This document shows, piece after piece, positions 26,970 through 36,480 of a stretch of 64,000 nucleotides of DNA. This DNA comes from Desulfatiglans sp. (GTDB lineage: Bacteria > Desulfobacterota > DSM-4660 > Desulfatiglandales > HGW-15). Below the pieces are notes generated by a model that was given only the letters and a program-made list of their open reading frames with translations, was not told the origin of the DNA and made no database searches. The position numbers and the translations under genes are program-made. Every line of letters begins with the position of its first letter. The first letter of the stretch is position 1. The stretch spans positions 1 through 64,000 of the forward strand of contig JAAZBV010000034.1 of assembly GCA_012513605.1 (NCBI GenBank), written 5' to 3'.

Positions 26970-27720
26970 TTACCATTCCCCGTCCTCAAAGGTAAAGGGC
27001 ATCTGACTGCCTGCGACCGTGGCGGTTCCGTTCATCTCAACCATACCGTTGTAACATATGGAGGCCCGGTTTAAAAACGCCGTGGGTATCAGTCCTGTTT
27101 CGATGTTTTTTGTGTAGCCGTTCTGGCAGGCGACATAGGTGCCGAAAACATAATTTGACCAGCATGCATACCTGTTATTGAGATCGGGTATCCTGGATAT
27201 TCTTTTCCAGCGTCCTGTAACAGTGGGGGCGCCAAACGGACTTCTTCCAATCATAATGGAGCTCATCTCATACCCCTGTTATGGACAATTATCTCTGCTT
27301 TTGAACCGCCATCCCACTCTACAATACCTGTGCAATCTGAATTTACAGTAATCTTTCCCAAAAAGTTTTTCTGACATAAGCTCCTGTATTGCTACAGGTT
27401 TAAGTAATTCCAATATTAAAAAAGCAATACTGAGTAACGATTTGATTACCCACAAAATGGCCAGTCTTGTCCTGCATCTTAATATTTCCATAGGTTACCC
27501 CTCCTTTTTTTGCCCTGTGATCCATCGGAAACACTTTTTAATATTCCATAAAATACCTGGATGTTGCCATGTTCATTAAAACATTCATAGGTGACATGGA
27601 CAATAGCTTCATCTCCGGAAAGAACGGCTGTTTCTTTCACGCAGACTCGGCCACTCTTCTTGGTGATTCCTTTTAATGAAAAACTAAAGTCAGGATCAGA
27701 AAAATAAACCCAATGCCACC
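26970..27720 (-). pseudogene. Decayed secreted-protein gene(s) in several frames
   Basis: Three minus-strand fragments read as protein. At 27490-27720 a start-less 80-residue piece includes FSLKGITKKSGRVCVKETAV and VHVTYECFNEHGNIQVFYG. Near 27274-27370 another frame gives GKITVNSDCTGIVEWDGGSK. At 26970-27266 an ORF of 98 residues includes NGTATVAGSQMPFTFEDGEW. The second and third pieces resemble the repeated VN-x-DCTG and NG-T...P motifs of beta-rich secreted proteins. Internal stops and frame changes show decay. No function can be given. Confidence 0.5.
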
Positions 27721-27859
27721 CCAGGTTCTCTCAACGTGATGCAGGTTATAGATATTGAATTGTGTAAAGTTGTGAGTAGAAATAGCGCTTGAATGGCAAA
27801 TTTATATGGCGTTCAATGTTTCATGTCAATTGAAATTCCTGCATTAAGCAGGAATACCT

Positions 27860-28230
27860 GAAGGGTGGCGCAGGAGTAGACAATCAGACAGTCGAGATGT
27901 ATGAAAAGAGCCTGGAACATAACCTTAAAAGGATATCAGAAGGAATTCAGCTATAACAGCTATGGATTCCGACCCGGAAGGGGCTGCAAGGATGCCCTTC
28001 TCAGAAAGCGTAAAGGAGGAAACGGTCGAGTAGAGGCAGTGATCATCAGCGCTGGCCGAATGCTTTCTTTACAGAGAAGGGGTTATTCTCATTAACCGCA
28101 GCCTTTTCAGAACCCTGTCAATCCTGTAACAGGTGAAGTGCCAACTGGAGAGCCGTGAGCGGGAAAACCGCCCGCACGGTTCGGAGGGGGGAGGACCCCT
28201 GGGTATTCAACCAGATCTTCCTACCCCTAT
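27860..28230 (+). mobile_element. Group II intron relic with collapsed reverse transcriptase
   Basis: Pieces of an LtrA-type intron protein remain. A N-terminal part reads G-A-G-V-D-N-Q-T-V-E-M-Y-E-K (27864-27953). A middle part reads YNSYGFRPGRGCKDAL in another frame (within 27901-28000). The C-terminal tail reads QRWPNAFFTEKGLFSLTAAF, ending in TGA near 28131. Most of the polymerase, including the YADD catalytic site, is deleted. Domain V is intact at 28150-28182: GAGCCGTG...CACGGTTC with the catalytic AGC and a GAAA-type loop. Domain VI and the 3' splice end follow near 28230 (CTACCCCTAT). Immobile, inactive relic. Confidence 0.82.
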
Positions 28231-28353
28231 CACCAGGATAAGGCGACTCGGTAGGCTGTTTTTCCAAATAAATTATTTAATCCAATCATTTCCTGTTAGC
28301 GGGTATTTTCCCATAACATAGCGGTGAATGGGGTTGTAAAACACCCAGTATCT

Positions 28354-29106
28354 TCACTTTTGTTCTCCGCTAATCGGTTTTTTAAATGGTGTTCCTCGCT
28401 TTATCTCCTGCACAACAGGATCAGTCTCATACATAGTCATATATACCTTGCGCCCTGTGTCTGTTGCAAGGTACGGGATTGATGCGGCCATCAGCATGGG
28501 GAAGATACGCCTCAAATCATCGGTTGTGCCGGTGCTGGATACTGTTGTCTTCCAGAGCTGCACTTCTGTTTCATCCTTTTTAAACTGACTGTAATCATAG
28601 GCCGTAATAACCGCAAACCTCATATAGGTTGTTACAGAGTCTATATAGCTATTGTAGCCAATAAAGCCATATGAGGGGGTGTATGTTGTATATGTCCTGT
28701 AACTTGTCTTGCCATCTGTCGTGGTCTCTGCGACGCGGGTTCTAGATGCGTAATAACCTGTCCTGCCCCAGACAGGCATATCATATGAGTACAGATGCGT
28801 CTCAGGGTCACCCATTCCATAGGCCAGGTATATGGCCACATCGGCATCATCCTTTGACTCTGTGTACACATATCCCTTTTTATTAAGCACGCGCTTAAGA
28901 TATTCCGCATACTCCTTGAACTGAAGGTCTGCCTCTGTTACACCCTGGTTACCTGGTAAAAGCAGGTACGTCTTTTTTGAGTCTGCACCCGAAGCAGCTA
29001 GTGAATCAACAGCTATACTGAACCTTGCCCTGCCAAAATTGGAGAGGGTCGAACAGCCGCACAGGGCGAGTATGCACATGAGTGTAAATATTTTTTTGAG
29101 TTTCAT
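28354..29106 (-). CDS. DUF4136-like lipoprotein
   Basis: The 250-residue protein has a lipobox (A-L-C-G-C, cysteine about residue 18) and an alpha/beta domain with KKTYLLLPGNQGVTEADLQF, KRVLNKKGYVYTESKDDADV and AIYLAYGMGDPE. This follows the DUF4136 pattern, in which a predicted envelope lipoprotein binds an unknown partner. A Ser/Thr/Tyr-rich loop lies in the middle (about residues 125-160). It is the last gene of a minus-strand run with the MFS and inositol-phosphatase genes. Confidence 0.7.
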   Translation of the reverse strand: MKLKKIFTLMCILALCGCSTLSNFGRARFSIAVDSLAASGADSKKTYLLLPGNQGVTEADLQFKEYAEYLKRVLNKKGYVYTESKDDADVAIYLAYGMGDPETHLYSYDMPVWGRTGYYASRTRVAETTTDGKTSYRTYTTYTPSYGFIGYNSYIDSVTTYMRFAVITAYDYSQFKKDETEVQLWKTTVSSTGTTDDLRRIFPMLMAASIPYLATDTGRKVYMTMYETDPVVQEIKRGTPFKKPISGEQK

Positions 29107-29143
29107 GAAAGCCTCCTCTTAATGACATTATAGATTTGTAAAA

Positions 29144-30340
29144 TCACTCTTTTTTTGTCCCTTTCATTATAAGTCCGAAAAAGAACATGAAAAGGCCAAA
29201 AAATGCGCCGGCAAAAAATGGCCCCCTGATGCCCCACAGGGTTAATGCAAGCCCCATTATAAGCGGGCCCAAAGTCTGACCCAGGCGAAGCACCATGCCG
29301 TTTATGGACATAAATGTTGCCCTGTGTTCCACAGGCGCAAGCCCTGCCAGCAGTGTCTGGATGCATGGTATGTTAACACCATGCCCGATCCCGAATATGG
29401 CCATCGGTATAAACATGAACCAAATGCCGGGCATAAACGGGATCAATAATACCGCAAGACTGTACAGGAGAAAAGAGTACCGGAATATTACACGCGCGTC
29501 AAATCGCTCTGTAATTCTACCGATCTGGGAAGACATTACAGCCGTGATAAATGACATGGAGGTAAAGATCATACCTATTTGAGCGGATGATGCATTAAAG
29601 GAGCGGGCCATAAGTATCGGTATATATGTGAGACATGTGCCATAGAGTATAAGAAAGAGTGTGACGCTTGCTGTAAAAAGCACCAGCACCTGTCGGTTCA
29701 TCATGCTTTTTAAGGCCCCTTTAAACTGGTCAATGATCCGCTCATCATTTATGATTACAGGGGTCTTAAGAAAAAATAAAACGACAAACCCCATTGGTAT
29801 GGCAAATAGCGGCAGGAAAAAGGGCCAATTCCACCCGATCATGGCAAGCGCCCCGCCAATAGCAGGGTAAGAGGCAGTCCCGATGCTGAGCACGCTGGCA
29901 TTATAACCCATTGCCTTTGTCCTTTGCCTGCCTGGAAATATGTCGCCTATCAGTGTGACATTCATGGAACCCAGGGAGGCCGCCCCTATCCCCTGAAACA
30001 TCCTCAATAAGAGCATTGTATTAAAATCCCTGCTAAAGGCGCAGGCTGCGCCTGCAATCCCAAATAGAAACAGGGATGGTATAAGCACCCTTTTTCTGCC
30101 GTAATGGTCTGCAAGTATGCCCAGCACAGGGGTAAGTATGACACCGGGCATGGTAAAGACTGTAATAAGCAGGCCGACTGAACGGGCTGATATGTTTAGC
30201 TCCTGCATTATTTTCGGGAAGGCGGGTGTAATACTGGCCACACCCATTACAGAGGTGAGTGTCACCCCGAATATTATCCGGAGATTTTTATCCAGATAGA
30301 GTCTCCCGCCCGGTGTTGAATTCATGCCACTATTACCCAT
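29144..30340 (-). CDS. MFS family transporter
   Basis: The 398-residue protein has 12 predicted membrane segments and the major-facilitator motif A, GILADHYGRKRVLIPS, after helix 2 (about residues 76-91), with a weaker counterpart after helix 8 (SQIGRITERFDARVI). It is most like the DHA1 drug:H+ antiporter type, which exports hydrophobic compounds. The cargo is not predictable. It lies between the inositol-phosphatase gene and the lipoprotein gene. Confidence 0.88.
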   Translation of the reverse strand: MGNSGMNSTPGGRLYLDKNLRIIFGVTLTSVMGVASITPAFPKIMQELNISARSVGLLITVFTMPGVILTPVLGILADHYGRKRVLIPSLFLFGIAGAACAFSRDFNTMLLLRMFQGIGAASLGSMNVTLIGDIFPGRQRTKAMGYNASVLSIGTASYPAIGGALAMIGWNWPFFLPLFAIPMGFVVLFFLKTPVIINDERIIDQFKGALKSMMNRQVLVLFTASVTLFLILYGTCLTYIPILMARSFNASSAQIGMIFTSMSFITAVMSSQIGRITERFDARVIFRYSFLLYSLAVLLIPFMPGIWFMFIPMAIFGIGHGVNIPCIQTLLAGLAPVEHRATFMSINGMVLRLGQTLGPLIMGLALTLWGIRGPFFAGAFFGLFMFFFGLIMKGTKKE

Positions 30341-30366
30341 GATTATCCAGGTTAGAGGTTGCCTCT

Positions 30367-31140
30367 CTATATGCCCATTAACCTTAGCATATCATTATGT
30401 ATGTGGCTGTTTGTTGCAAGTATGCTCTTTAACCAGGGGTTAAAGCCCTTTCCGCTAAAGTCACTTATCTCACCGCCTGCCTCTGTGAGTATGATACTCC
30501 CGGCTGCCGTGTCCCAGGGTTTTAAATCCTGTTCCCAGAACCCGTCCAGCCTGCCATTAGCCACATAACAGAGATCAATGGATGCAGCACCCGGTCTTCT
30601 CAACCCCTGTGCCTCCACAATGATCCTTTTCAGGCGGCCAATAATCTCGTCGCTCTTTTTATCAATATCATAGGGGAACCCGGTGGCAACAAGGGCATCC
30701 CTGATATTAGCTGTTGCAGATACATTTATTGATTTTTTATTAAGAAAGGCTCCCTTTCCCTTTTCAGCCTCAAAGAACTCATCCATGACCGGGTTATAAA
30801 CAACACCTGCCACAACCTCATCACTGACCATGAACCCTATTGATACGGCAAAAAATGGGAATGAGTGGGCAAAATTGGTGGTGCCGTCAAGGGGGTCAAT
30901 AACCCATTTGCGATCGGATATCTTACCCTGCTCTCCACCCTCTTCCGCAATGATCATATCATCAGGGAATGCCTTTGTTATTGCTGAAACAACCGCCTTT
31001 TCTGACAGAAGGTCTGCCTCTGTAACAAGGTCTCGCTTACCCTTTTTTCTGATCTCTTCAAGGTTCCCGTAAAAACCCTTTATGATCCTGCCCGCTTCAA
31101 GCGCTGCTAAGCGGGCTGTTTCCATCTCTTTATTGTACAT
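30367..31140 (-). CDS. Inositol monophosphatase family protein
   Basis: The 257-residue enzyme shows both metal-binding motifs of the Mg2+-dependent IMPase family: WVIDPLDGTTNFAHSFPFFA (motif A, about residues 80-99) and W-D-T-A-A-G-S-I-I-L-T-E-A-G-G (motif B, about 208-222), plus an EEGG metal ligand at about 68. Members dephosphorylate inositol-1-phosphate or related sugar phosphates, and SuhB homologues also help rRNA synthesis. I prefer the start at 31140, preceded by AAAAGGA, over one nine codons upstream. Confidence 0.9.
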   Translation of the reverse strand: MYNKEMETARLAALEAGRIIKGFYGNLEEIRKKGKRDLVTEADLLSEKAVVSAITKAFPDDMIIAEEGGEQGKISDRKWVIDPLDGTTNFAHSFPFFAVSIGFMVSDEVVAGVVYNPVMDEFFEAEKGKGAFLNKKSINVSATANIRDALVATGFPYDIDKKSDEIIGRLKRIIVEAQGLRRPGAASIDLCYVANGRLDGFWEQDLKPWDTAAGSIILTEAGGEISDFSGKGFNPWLKSILATNSHIHNDMLRLMGI

Positions 31141-31230
31141 ATGAATAATCCTTTTATATTTAGACATCTTATTTTAAAAGGTATCTGTAACATATAAAAA
31201 ACAAAAATTAATAGTTAATCTGGATGGACA

Positions 31231-33048
31231 CTAATTATACACAATCCTTTCCTTCGGCTTTTTATCCAGCTCCTCCCTTACCGCACAGGCGACAGTCTCT
31301 GTCAGGTACGGTTTTTTAAGGTATGCCCCTGCACCCAGCTCAAGTGCTCTTTTGAGACGATCCGTTTCAGCATAGCCGCTTATGATTATTACCTTTTGTT
31401 CAGGCCTGAGTTCATGGATCTTCTGGTATGTATCAAGTCCATCCATTCCCTTCTGCATAACCATATCCAGCAGGACAAGGTCAGCAGGATGATCTTTAAT
31501 ATAATCAAGGGCCTCTTCGCCGTTTGATTTCACTGCCACTGAATAGCCAAGCATGGTCAATATCTTTGTGGCTATCTCCCTCTGCTCTTTAACATCATCC
31601 ACAACCAGTATAGATTCACCCCTTCCATTTTTAAGGGACAGGGCAGGCCTCACCTTTTTTTCAGGCAGGGGTTCATGGGTTATTGGGAAGTAAAGACGAA
31701 ATGTGGTGCCACGTCCCTTTATACTGTCCAGAAAGATATAGCCCTCATGATCTTTGATTGAATTCCATACAATGGTCATACCCAGGCCTGTCCCGCTTCT
31801 CCCCATCTCTTTCTTGGTATAAAAGGGCTCAAAGATCTTCTCCTTTTCCTCTTCTGAGATGCCTTGACCCTCATCAGAGACCTGTAAGAGGGCATATTCA
31901 CCCTCGCTCATTTTACTGTCAGGCCGGTTTTCCACAGTAATTATTTCACTGGAGGTCTTTATAACTATTTTACCACCTTCCGGCATTGCCTCAGCGGCAT
32001 TGGAGACAAGGTTTGTAATGGTCTTTGCAAAATGTACCGGAAACCCCTTTATCTTGAGGGGTGTTCCCTCATGCTCCACCCTGATATCAGCCTTCGGGTG
32101 AAAGATTTTGATCCTTTCCACCTCCGGGCCTGCAACACACTCAGCAACAATATTGTTTATATCAAGCACCTCTTTATTTGCCACCCTCCTCCTTGAAAGG
32201 GTAAGGAGATCTTCAACGATGGCTGCTGCCCTGAGACCTGATTTTTTTATGGTTTCCAGGGGCTTTCTCAACGGGCTATCTTCAGGTGTGTCTAAGAGGA
32301 GCATTTCAGGGTAATTGATTGATGCCGCAAGCACATTATTGAGGTCATGTACCACGCCCCCTGCTACAATACCCACAAGTTCCATCTTCTGCGCCTGCTC
32401 AAGCCCTGTTTTTAGCCTCCTTGTTTCATCGAGGGCATCGCTTAATGCCCTGTTTGTTGTGAGGAGCTCTGTGTTCTGCGTATTCAGGTCTCTGACAAGC
32501 CCGGCAAGCTGACTGTTTACCTTTGACATGATAATGACAATGAGCCCTGTTAAAAATACCATGCTTACAGTGCCCAGTATCCAGGAAAAAGGGGATTGTA
32601 TATATCCAAGGATATCCAGGTTTAATGTCAGCATACCCTTAACAAAAGAAGCGCCGACAACAGCTACAGCGACTGAACTTAACAGGACAGATATTATCCC
32701 GCCACGGGTTCCATAGAACACTGTCACCACAATACAGAAAATAAGCATCATTGCTGAACTGTATCCGACAAGACCAAATTTTGACAGACCTGATACGGCA
32801 AGTAAAAAAAGGATGCCTGCCAGGAGGATTGACTTTATTGTGTGAGGAAGGTGTTTTTTATAGAGGGAAATCCATAAGACTACGATATAGGAGAATATAT
32901 GAATATAGAGGAAGTTTTGCCATCCCATAGAGAACACCCTTGAAAGGGATGCTGCAAGAACAAATGCGCCTATATAGTTAAGGCACATTAGTACACGGTC
33001 AAGCTGCTCTTCATGAATTTTTTTCATTACATCTTCATTATTACCCAT
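31231..33048 (-). CDS. Membrane hybrid histidine kinase with C-terminal receiver
   Basis: The 605-residue protein has about six membrane segments in the first 175 residues, a coiled-coil linker, a HisKA box GGVVHDLNNVL with H234, and a HATPase_c domain (NLVSNAAEAMPEGG, DEGQGIS, RSGTGLGM). A C-terminal receiver (about 485-600) has the acidic pair in VVDDV and the phospho-Asp in LVLLDMVMQKG. It is clearly paralogous to the divergent kinase at 33439: the H-box region through N-Y-P-E-x-L-L and the receiver are nearly parallel. No partner regulator without a kinase is nearby. A GGGAGG site precedes the ATG. Confidence 0.92.
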   Translation of the reverse strand: MGNNEDVMKKIHEEQLDRVLMCLNYIGAFVLAASLSRVFSMGWQNFLYIHIFSYIVVLWISLYKKHLPHTIKSILLAGILFLLAVSGLSKFGLVGYSSAMMLIFCIVVTVFYGTRGGIISVLLSSVAVAVVGASFVKGMLTLNLDILGYIQSPFSWILGTVSMVFLTGLIVIIMSKVNSQLAGLVRDLNTQNTELLTTNRALSDALDETRRLKTGLEQAQKMELVGIVAGGVVHDLNNVLAASINYPEMLLLDTPEDSPLRKPLETIKKSGLRAAAIVEDLLTLSRRRVANKEVLDINNIVAECVAGPEVERIKIFHPKADIRVEHEGTPLKIKGFPVHFAKTITNLVSNAAEAMPEGGKIVIKTSSEIITVENRPDSKMSEGEYALLQVSDEGQGISEEEKEKIFEPFYTKKEMGRSGTGLGMTIVWNSIKDHEGYIFLDSIKGRGTTFRLYFPITHEPLPEKKVRPALSLKNGRGESILVVDDVKEQREIATKILTMLGYSVAVKSNGEEALDYIKDHPADLVLLDMVMQKGMDGLDTYQKIHELRPEQKVIIISGYAETDRLKRALELGAGAYLKKPYLTETVACAVREELDKKPKERIVYN

Positions 33049-33438
33049 AATTACCTCCCTGGTTTCAACTGTAATTAAAAAGGAATAGGATCTATCGCTG
33101 CTTCAGTTTATTATGGTTTTGCACCTATTGTGATTTTCATACCTGAAAAGTCTATGTTCAGGACATTATATTCCCCCTTTATAGTCAGATATTGTTATGA
33201 AATGGTGACAGCAGAAGGAGTATGACACCTGAACCAGCCTTTGCGGGCATAAGGGTATTTGACTGTGGACAAAAAACTTGATCATTAAAGCCGCTAAATG
33301 GAAATTAATGGAAAAAAATGCCTGTACAACTAATTATGTATAATGTATTTGTACGCGTGTTTCAAAAAAAAGCAAAGTAATTTTGTTTTTTTTTGATCCG
33401 ACTGGTAAATACTGTATCTCAAGGCAGCAGCTGATATT
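33049..33438. promoter_or_regulatory. Divergent promoter region between two paralogous kinases
   Basis: This 390-nt spacer holds no gene. A good -10 hexamer TATAAT lies at 33339-33344. It is bracketed by the inverted repeat GTACAA (33324-33329) and TTGTAC (33349-33354), which would suit an operator over the plus-strand promoter. No matching -35 is clear. This is a candidate only. Confidence 0.35.
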
Positions 33439-35670
33439 ATGACACCAGAAAAAATAATTTTACAGTCAGCCGGGTCATTATCTGTAGGCATAATCGCCCT
33501 TCTCATGTTTACCCTGCAAAGCCTTCTTTTTTTAAAAAGGAGAGAAAAAACCTGGTACGCATGGAGCGCTGCCATATCATTTTCCGCTGTTCTTTACACA
33601 ACAGGAATTTTTATAGAGTATAACACCCCGGCAGGGCCGCTCAACCGCTTTTCCGGCATCCTTGAATTTGCCGCACTGATCCTTTTGATTCACTGCATGT
33701 ATGGCTTTACCTATTCGTACCTTGGTATGAATGCGAAGAGATACCATCTGATAGCAGGGCTATTTCATCTACTTATCATGACACTATTATGGGCCACAGA
33801 CCTGATTGTCTCTTATGAGTTTTCCACATGGCAGTTTCTGTTCCTTAAGTCACCCTATGTGGAGCCCTCCATAGGTATTATTGGCCCTTTTTTTATGCTT
33901 TATATCGCTGCTTCTGCTCTATATGGGATGATATTATGGATAAGGCACAGGCAAACAGAGGTTAAATATCGAATAATATTTCTGTCAGGCATGGGTTTTT
34001 GGATTATACTCGGTATTCATGACGGGCTTGCTGCATCCGGTGTATCAACCATTCAATATATGATGGAATACGGGTTTCTTGGCTTTGCCTTTACAGTCCT
34101 GTGGGTTGTTATCAACAGCTATATGGATACGGAAACCGATGAAAAATACCGCCTGATTACTGAGCATGCAAATGAAAGTATCATTATAGTGCAGGATGAA
34201 AAGATCGTTTTTGGCAATCCCGCCTTCTGCAATCTTATTGGTGAACCCTTGACCGATTTATCTTCTTTAACTTTTTATGAGATGATGAATCCAAAAGACC
34301 GGGAATTTTACACCAATGTCTACTTTTCACTTTTAAAAGGAGAGGCCCCTCCCGGCAGGCACACCATGTGTGTTAAAGAAAAGGGGGGCGAAGAGCGGTT
34401 TCTTGAAATAGTTATAACCGCAATAACATACAGGGGGAGGGCTGCCGCTCTCGGGGTTATGCGTGATATCACTGAACAAAAAAAAGAGGCAGAGGCGCTT
34501 CGGGACACAGAAGAAAAAGTGCTAAGGTTGAAAAAGATGGAGTCCCTTGGCCTGCTTGCCGGAGGGGTTGCCCATGATCTTAATAATGTGCTTTCAGGTA
34601 TAATAAATTACCCTGAACTGTTGCTGATGGACATTGGTCAGGATAGCCCCCTGAGAAAACCGCTTGAAGGGATAAAGAGCTCCGGGGAGCGTGCAGTAGC
34701 CATTGTGCAGGACCTGCTTACAGTGGCAAGGGGAGTAGCCATTCAGAAAGAGCCGTTAAATATTAATGATATAGTTATAAGCTATCTTGACTCCCCTGAA
34801 TATACAAAACTTAATCAATTTCATTCCGGGGTCACAGTGAAAACAGCCCTTGACCCTGATCTGCCAGATATTGAAGGCTCACCGATCCATATAAGAAAGG
34901 TGATAATGAACCTTGTTTCAAATGCGGCAGAGGCAATCAGTGATAAAGGTAATATACTGATATCCACCATGCCCTGTTGTCTTGAAAAGCCGGTAAAAGG
35001 CTACGATACTTTAAATACAGGGGAGTATCTGATGCTTTCTGTGGCTGATAACGGGCCGGGGATCGATCCAGAGGATATGGAAAGGATATTTGAGCCCTTT
35101 TATACAAAAAAGGTTATGGGGAGGAGCGGTACAGGCCTTGGGCTTTCAGTTGTCTGGAATGTGATCCATGATCACAAGGGGTATATAGATGTAACGAGCA
35201 GCAGTGAGGGCACTACATTCAGCCTCTACTTCCCTTCATTGAAACTGGTTGATTCCAGAAGAAGATTTGCGGTTCCTGTCAGTGAGTATCAGGGGAATAA
35301 TGAAAAAATTATGGTCGTTGATGATGTTGATGCGCAGAGGGACATTACATGCAGCATGCTGGAGAGGCTCGGCTATGAGACAATTGCTGTATCGAGCGGT
35401 GAAGAGGCGGTTTCCCGTATCAAAAATAATCCTGTTGACCTTGTGCTGATTGACATGATCATGGAGCCTGGTATAAACGGTAAAGAGACTTATGAAAGGA
35501 TGTTAAAAATCAGACCCGGACAAAAAGCTATAATAGTGAGCGGTTTTGCTGAGACAGATGATGTAAAAAAGACACTTAAAATGGGGGCTGGCAAGTACTT
35601 GAAAAAGCCGTTTTCATTTGAGGATATTGGACTTACAATAAAGGCGGAACTTAAAAGAAAGGCCTCTTAA
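33439..35670 (+). CDS. Hybrid histidine kinase with 7TM sensor, PAS and receiver
   Basis: The 743-residue kinase has an N-terminal membrane module of seven segments (about residues 10-230, like the HK N-terminal 7TM domain) and a PAS domain (about 235-350, EHANESIIIVQDEKIVFGNP). Next come a HisKA box GGVAHDLNNVL with H379 and a HATPase_c domain (NLVSNAAEAIS, DNGPGIDPEDM, RSGTGLGLS). A C-terminal receiver carries VVDDV and LVLIDMIMEPG. It parallels the divergent kinase at 31231-33048, but the two sensors differ, so they probably respond to different signals. The next gene starts 24 nt on, so kinase, 255-aa protein, FIST protein and third kinase may form one unit. Confidence 0.92.
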   Translation: MTPEKIILQSAGSLSVGIIALLMFTLQSLLFLKRREKTWYAWSAAISFSAVLYTTGIFIEYNTPAGPLNRFSGILEFAALILLIHCMYGFTYSYLGMNAKRYHLIAGLFHLLIMTLLWATDLIVSYEFSTWQFLFLKSPYVEPSIGIIGPFFMLYIAASALYGMILWIRHRQTEVKYRIIFLSGMGFWIILGIHDGLAASGVSTIQYMMEYGFLGFAFTVLWVVINSYMDTETDEKYRLITEHANESIIIVQDEKIVFGNPAFCNLIGEPLTDLSSLTFYEMMNPKDREFYTNVYFSLLKGEAPPGRHTMCVKEKGGEERFLEIVITAITYRGRAAALGVMRDITEQKKEAEALRDTEEKVLRLKKMESLGLLAGGVAHDLNNVLSGIINYPELLLMDIGQDSPLRKPLEGIKSSGERAVAIVQDLLTVARGVAIQKEPLNINDIVISYLDSPEYTKLNQFHSGVTVKTALDPDLPDIEGSPIHIRKVIMNLVSNAAEAISDKGNILISTMPCCLEKPVKGYDTLNTGEYLMLSVADNGPGIDPEDMERIFEPFYTKKVMGRSGTGLGLSVVWNVIHDHKGYIDVTSSSEGTTFSLYFPSLKLVDSRRRFAVPVSEYQGNNEKIMVVDDVDAQRDITCSMLERLGYETIAVSSGEEAVSRIKNNPVDLVLIDMIMEPGINGKETYERMLKIRPGQKAIIVSGFAETDDVKKTLKMGAGKYLKKPFSFEDIGLTIKAELKRKAS

Positions 35671-35694
35671 CCATTCGACAACAAGGAGAATAAT

Positions 35695-36462
35695 ATGATC
35701 CAGACCTCTATAACACCTTCGGCAGGGAAACGTCTGATTGCAAGATCCATTGTCTGTCACCCGGCGATCAGGGAAGCGCTTACATCCGGGACCATCGTTG
35801 TTGTTGCAGGCACCACAAATGGATATGTAGCAGAGGAGCTGCTTGCTGCATGCGGAGATGAAAGTGGGTTTTCCCGCAGACGTTTCTTTCGCGGCATAAC
35901 ACTCCCGCCCTATCAGAAGATTACTGATTCAGGAAGGATATCAGATGAGAGCCGTTTTCCCGGGGACATTATTATCCAAAAAGGGACAATCATAAAGGGA
36001 AAGACCATATTTGATGTGGTTGATGAACTCAGGGAAGGGGATGTTATCCTTAAGGGCGCCAATGCAGTTGACCTGATACATAAACAGGCTGGGGTTCTGA
36101 TCGGCGATGCAAAGGGCGGCACCATTGTAGCAGCATTACAGGCCGTTACAGGAAGACGTGTGAGGTTCATCCTGCCTGTGGGCCTTGAAAAACGGGTCTC
36201 AACAGACCTGAATATCATAGCAAATTTATTGAATACACCAGGGGCATCGGGTGCCAGACTGCTTCCGGTACCGGGAGAGGTTGTAACAGAGCTGGAGGCA
36301 GTTAATATACTCACAGGCGCCAGCGCTGAGCTGGTTGCAGCAGGCGGTGTTTGCGGGGCAGAGGGCACAGCATGGCTTGCAATATTAGGCTCTCCTGAGC
36401 AGGAAGAGGCGGCAAAAGAGCTTTTTACCGATATCAGGAAAGAGCCCAATTTCACGCTGTAA
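35695..36462 (+). CDS. Conserved hypothetical 255-aa protein
   Basis: The family is not recognised. The protein is soluble, rich in Gly/Ala/Val with alternating strands and helices: GTIVVVAGTTNGYVAEELL, GDVILKGANAVDLIHKQAGV, AKGGTIVAALQAVTGRRV and SAELVAAGGVCGAEGTAWLA. The pattern suggests a nucleotide- or ligand-binding alpha/beta fold. AAGGAG precedes the ATG. It sits between a hybrid kinase and a FIST sensor protein, which suggests a part in the same signalling unit. No catalytic motif is evident. Confidence 0.65.
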   Translation: MIQTSITPSAGKRLIARSIVCHPAIREALTSGTIVVVAGTTNGYVAEELLAACGDESGFSRRRFFRGITLPPYQKITDSGRISDESRFPGDIIIQKGTIIKGKTIFDVVDELREGDVILKGANAVDLIHKQAGVLIGDAKGGTIVAALQAVTGRRVRFILPVGLEKRVSTDLNIIANLLNTPGASGARLLPVPGEVVTELEAVNILTGASAELVAAGGVCGAEGTAWLAILGSPEQEEAAKELFTDIRKEPNFTL

Positions 36463-36480
36463 ACAGGTATAGGAGGAAAA

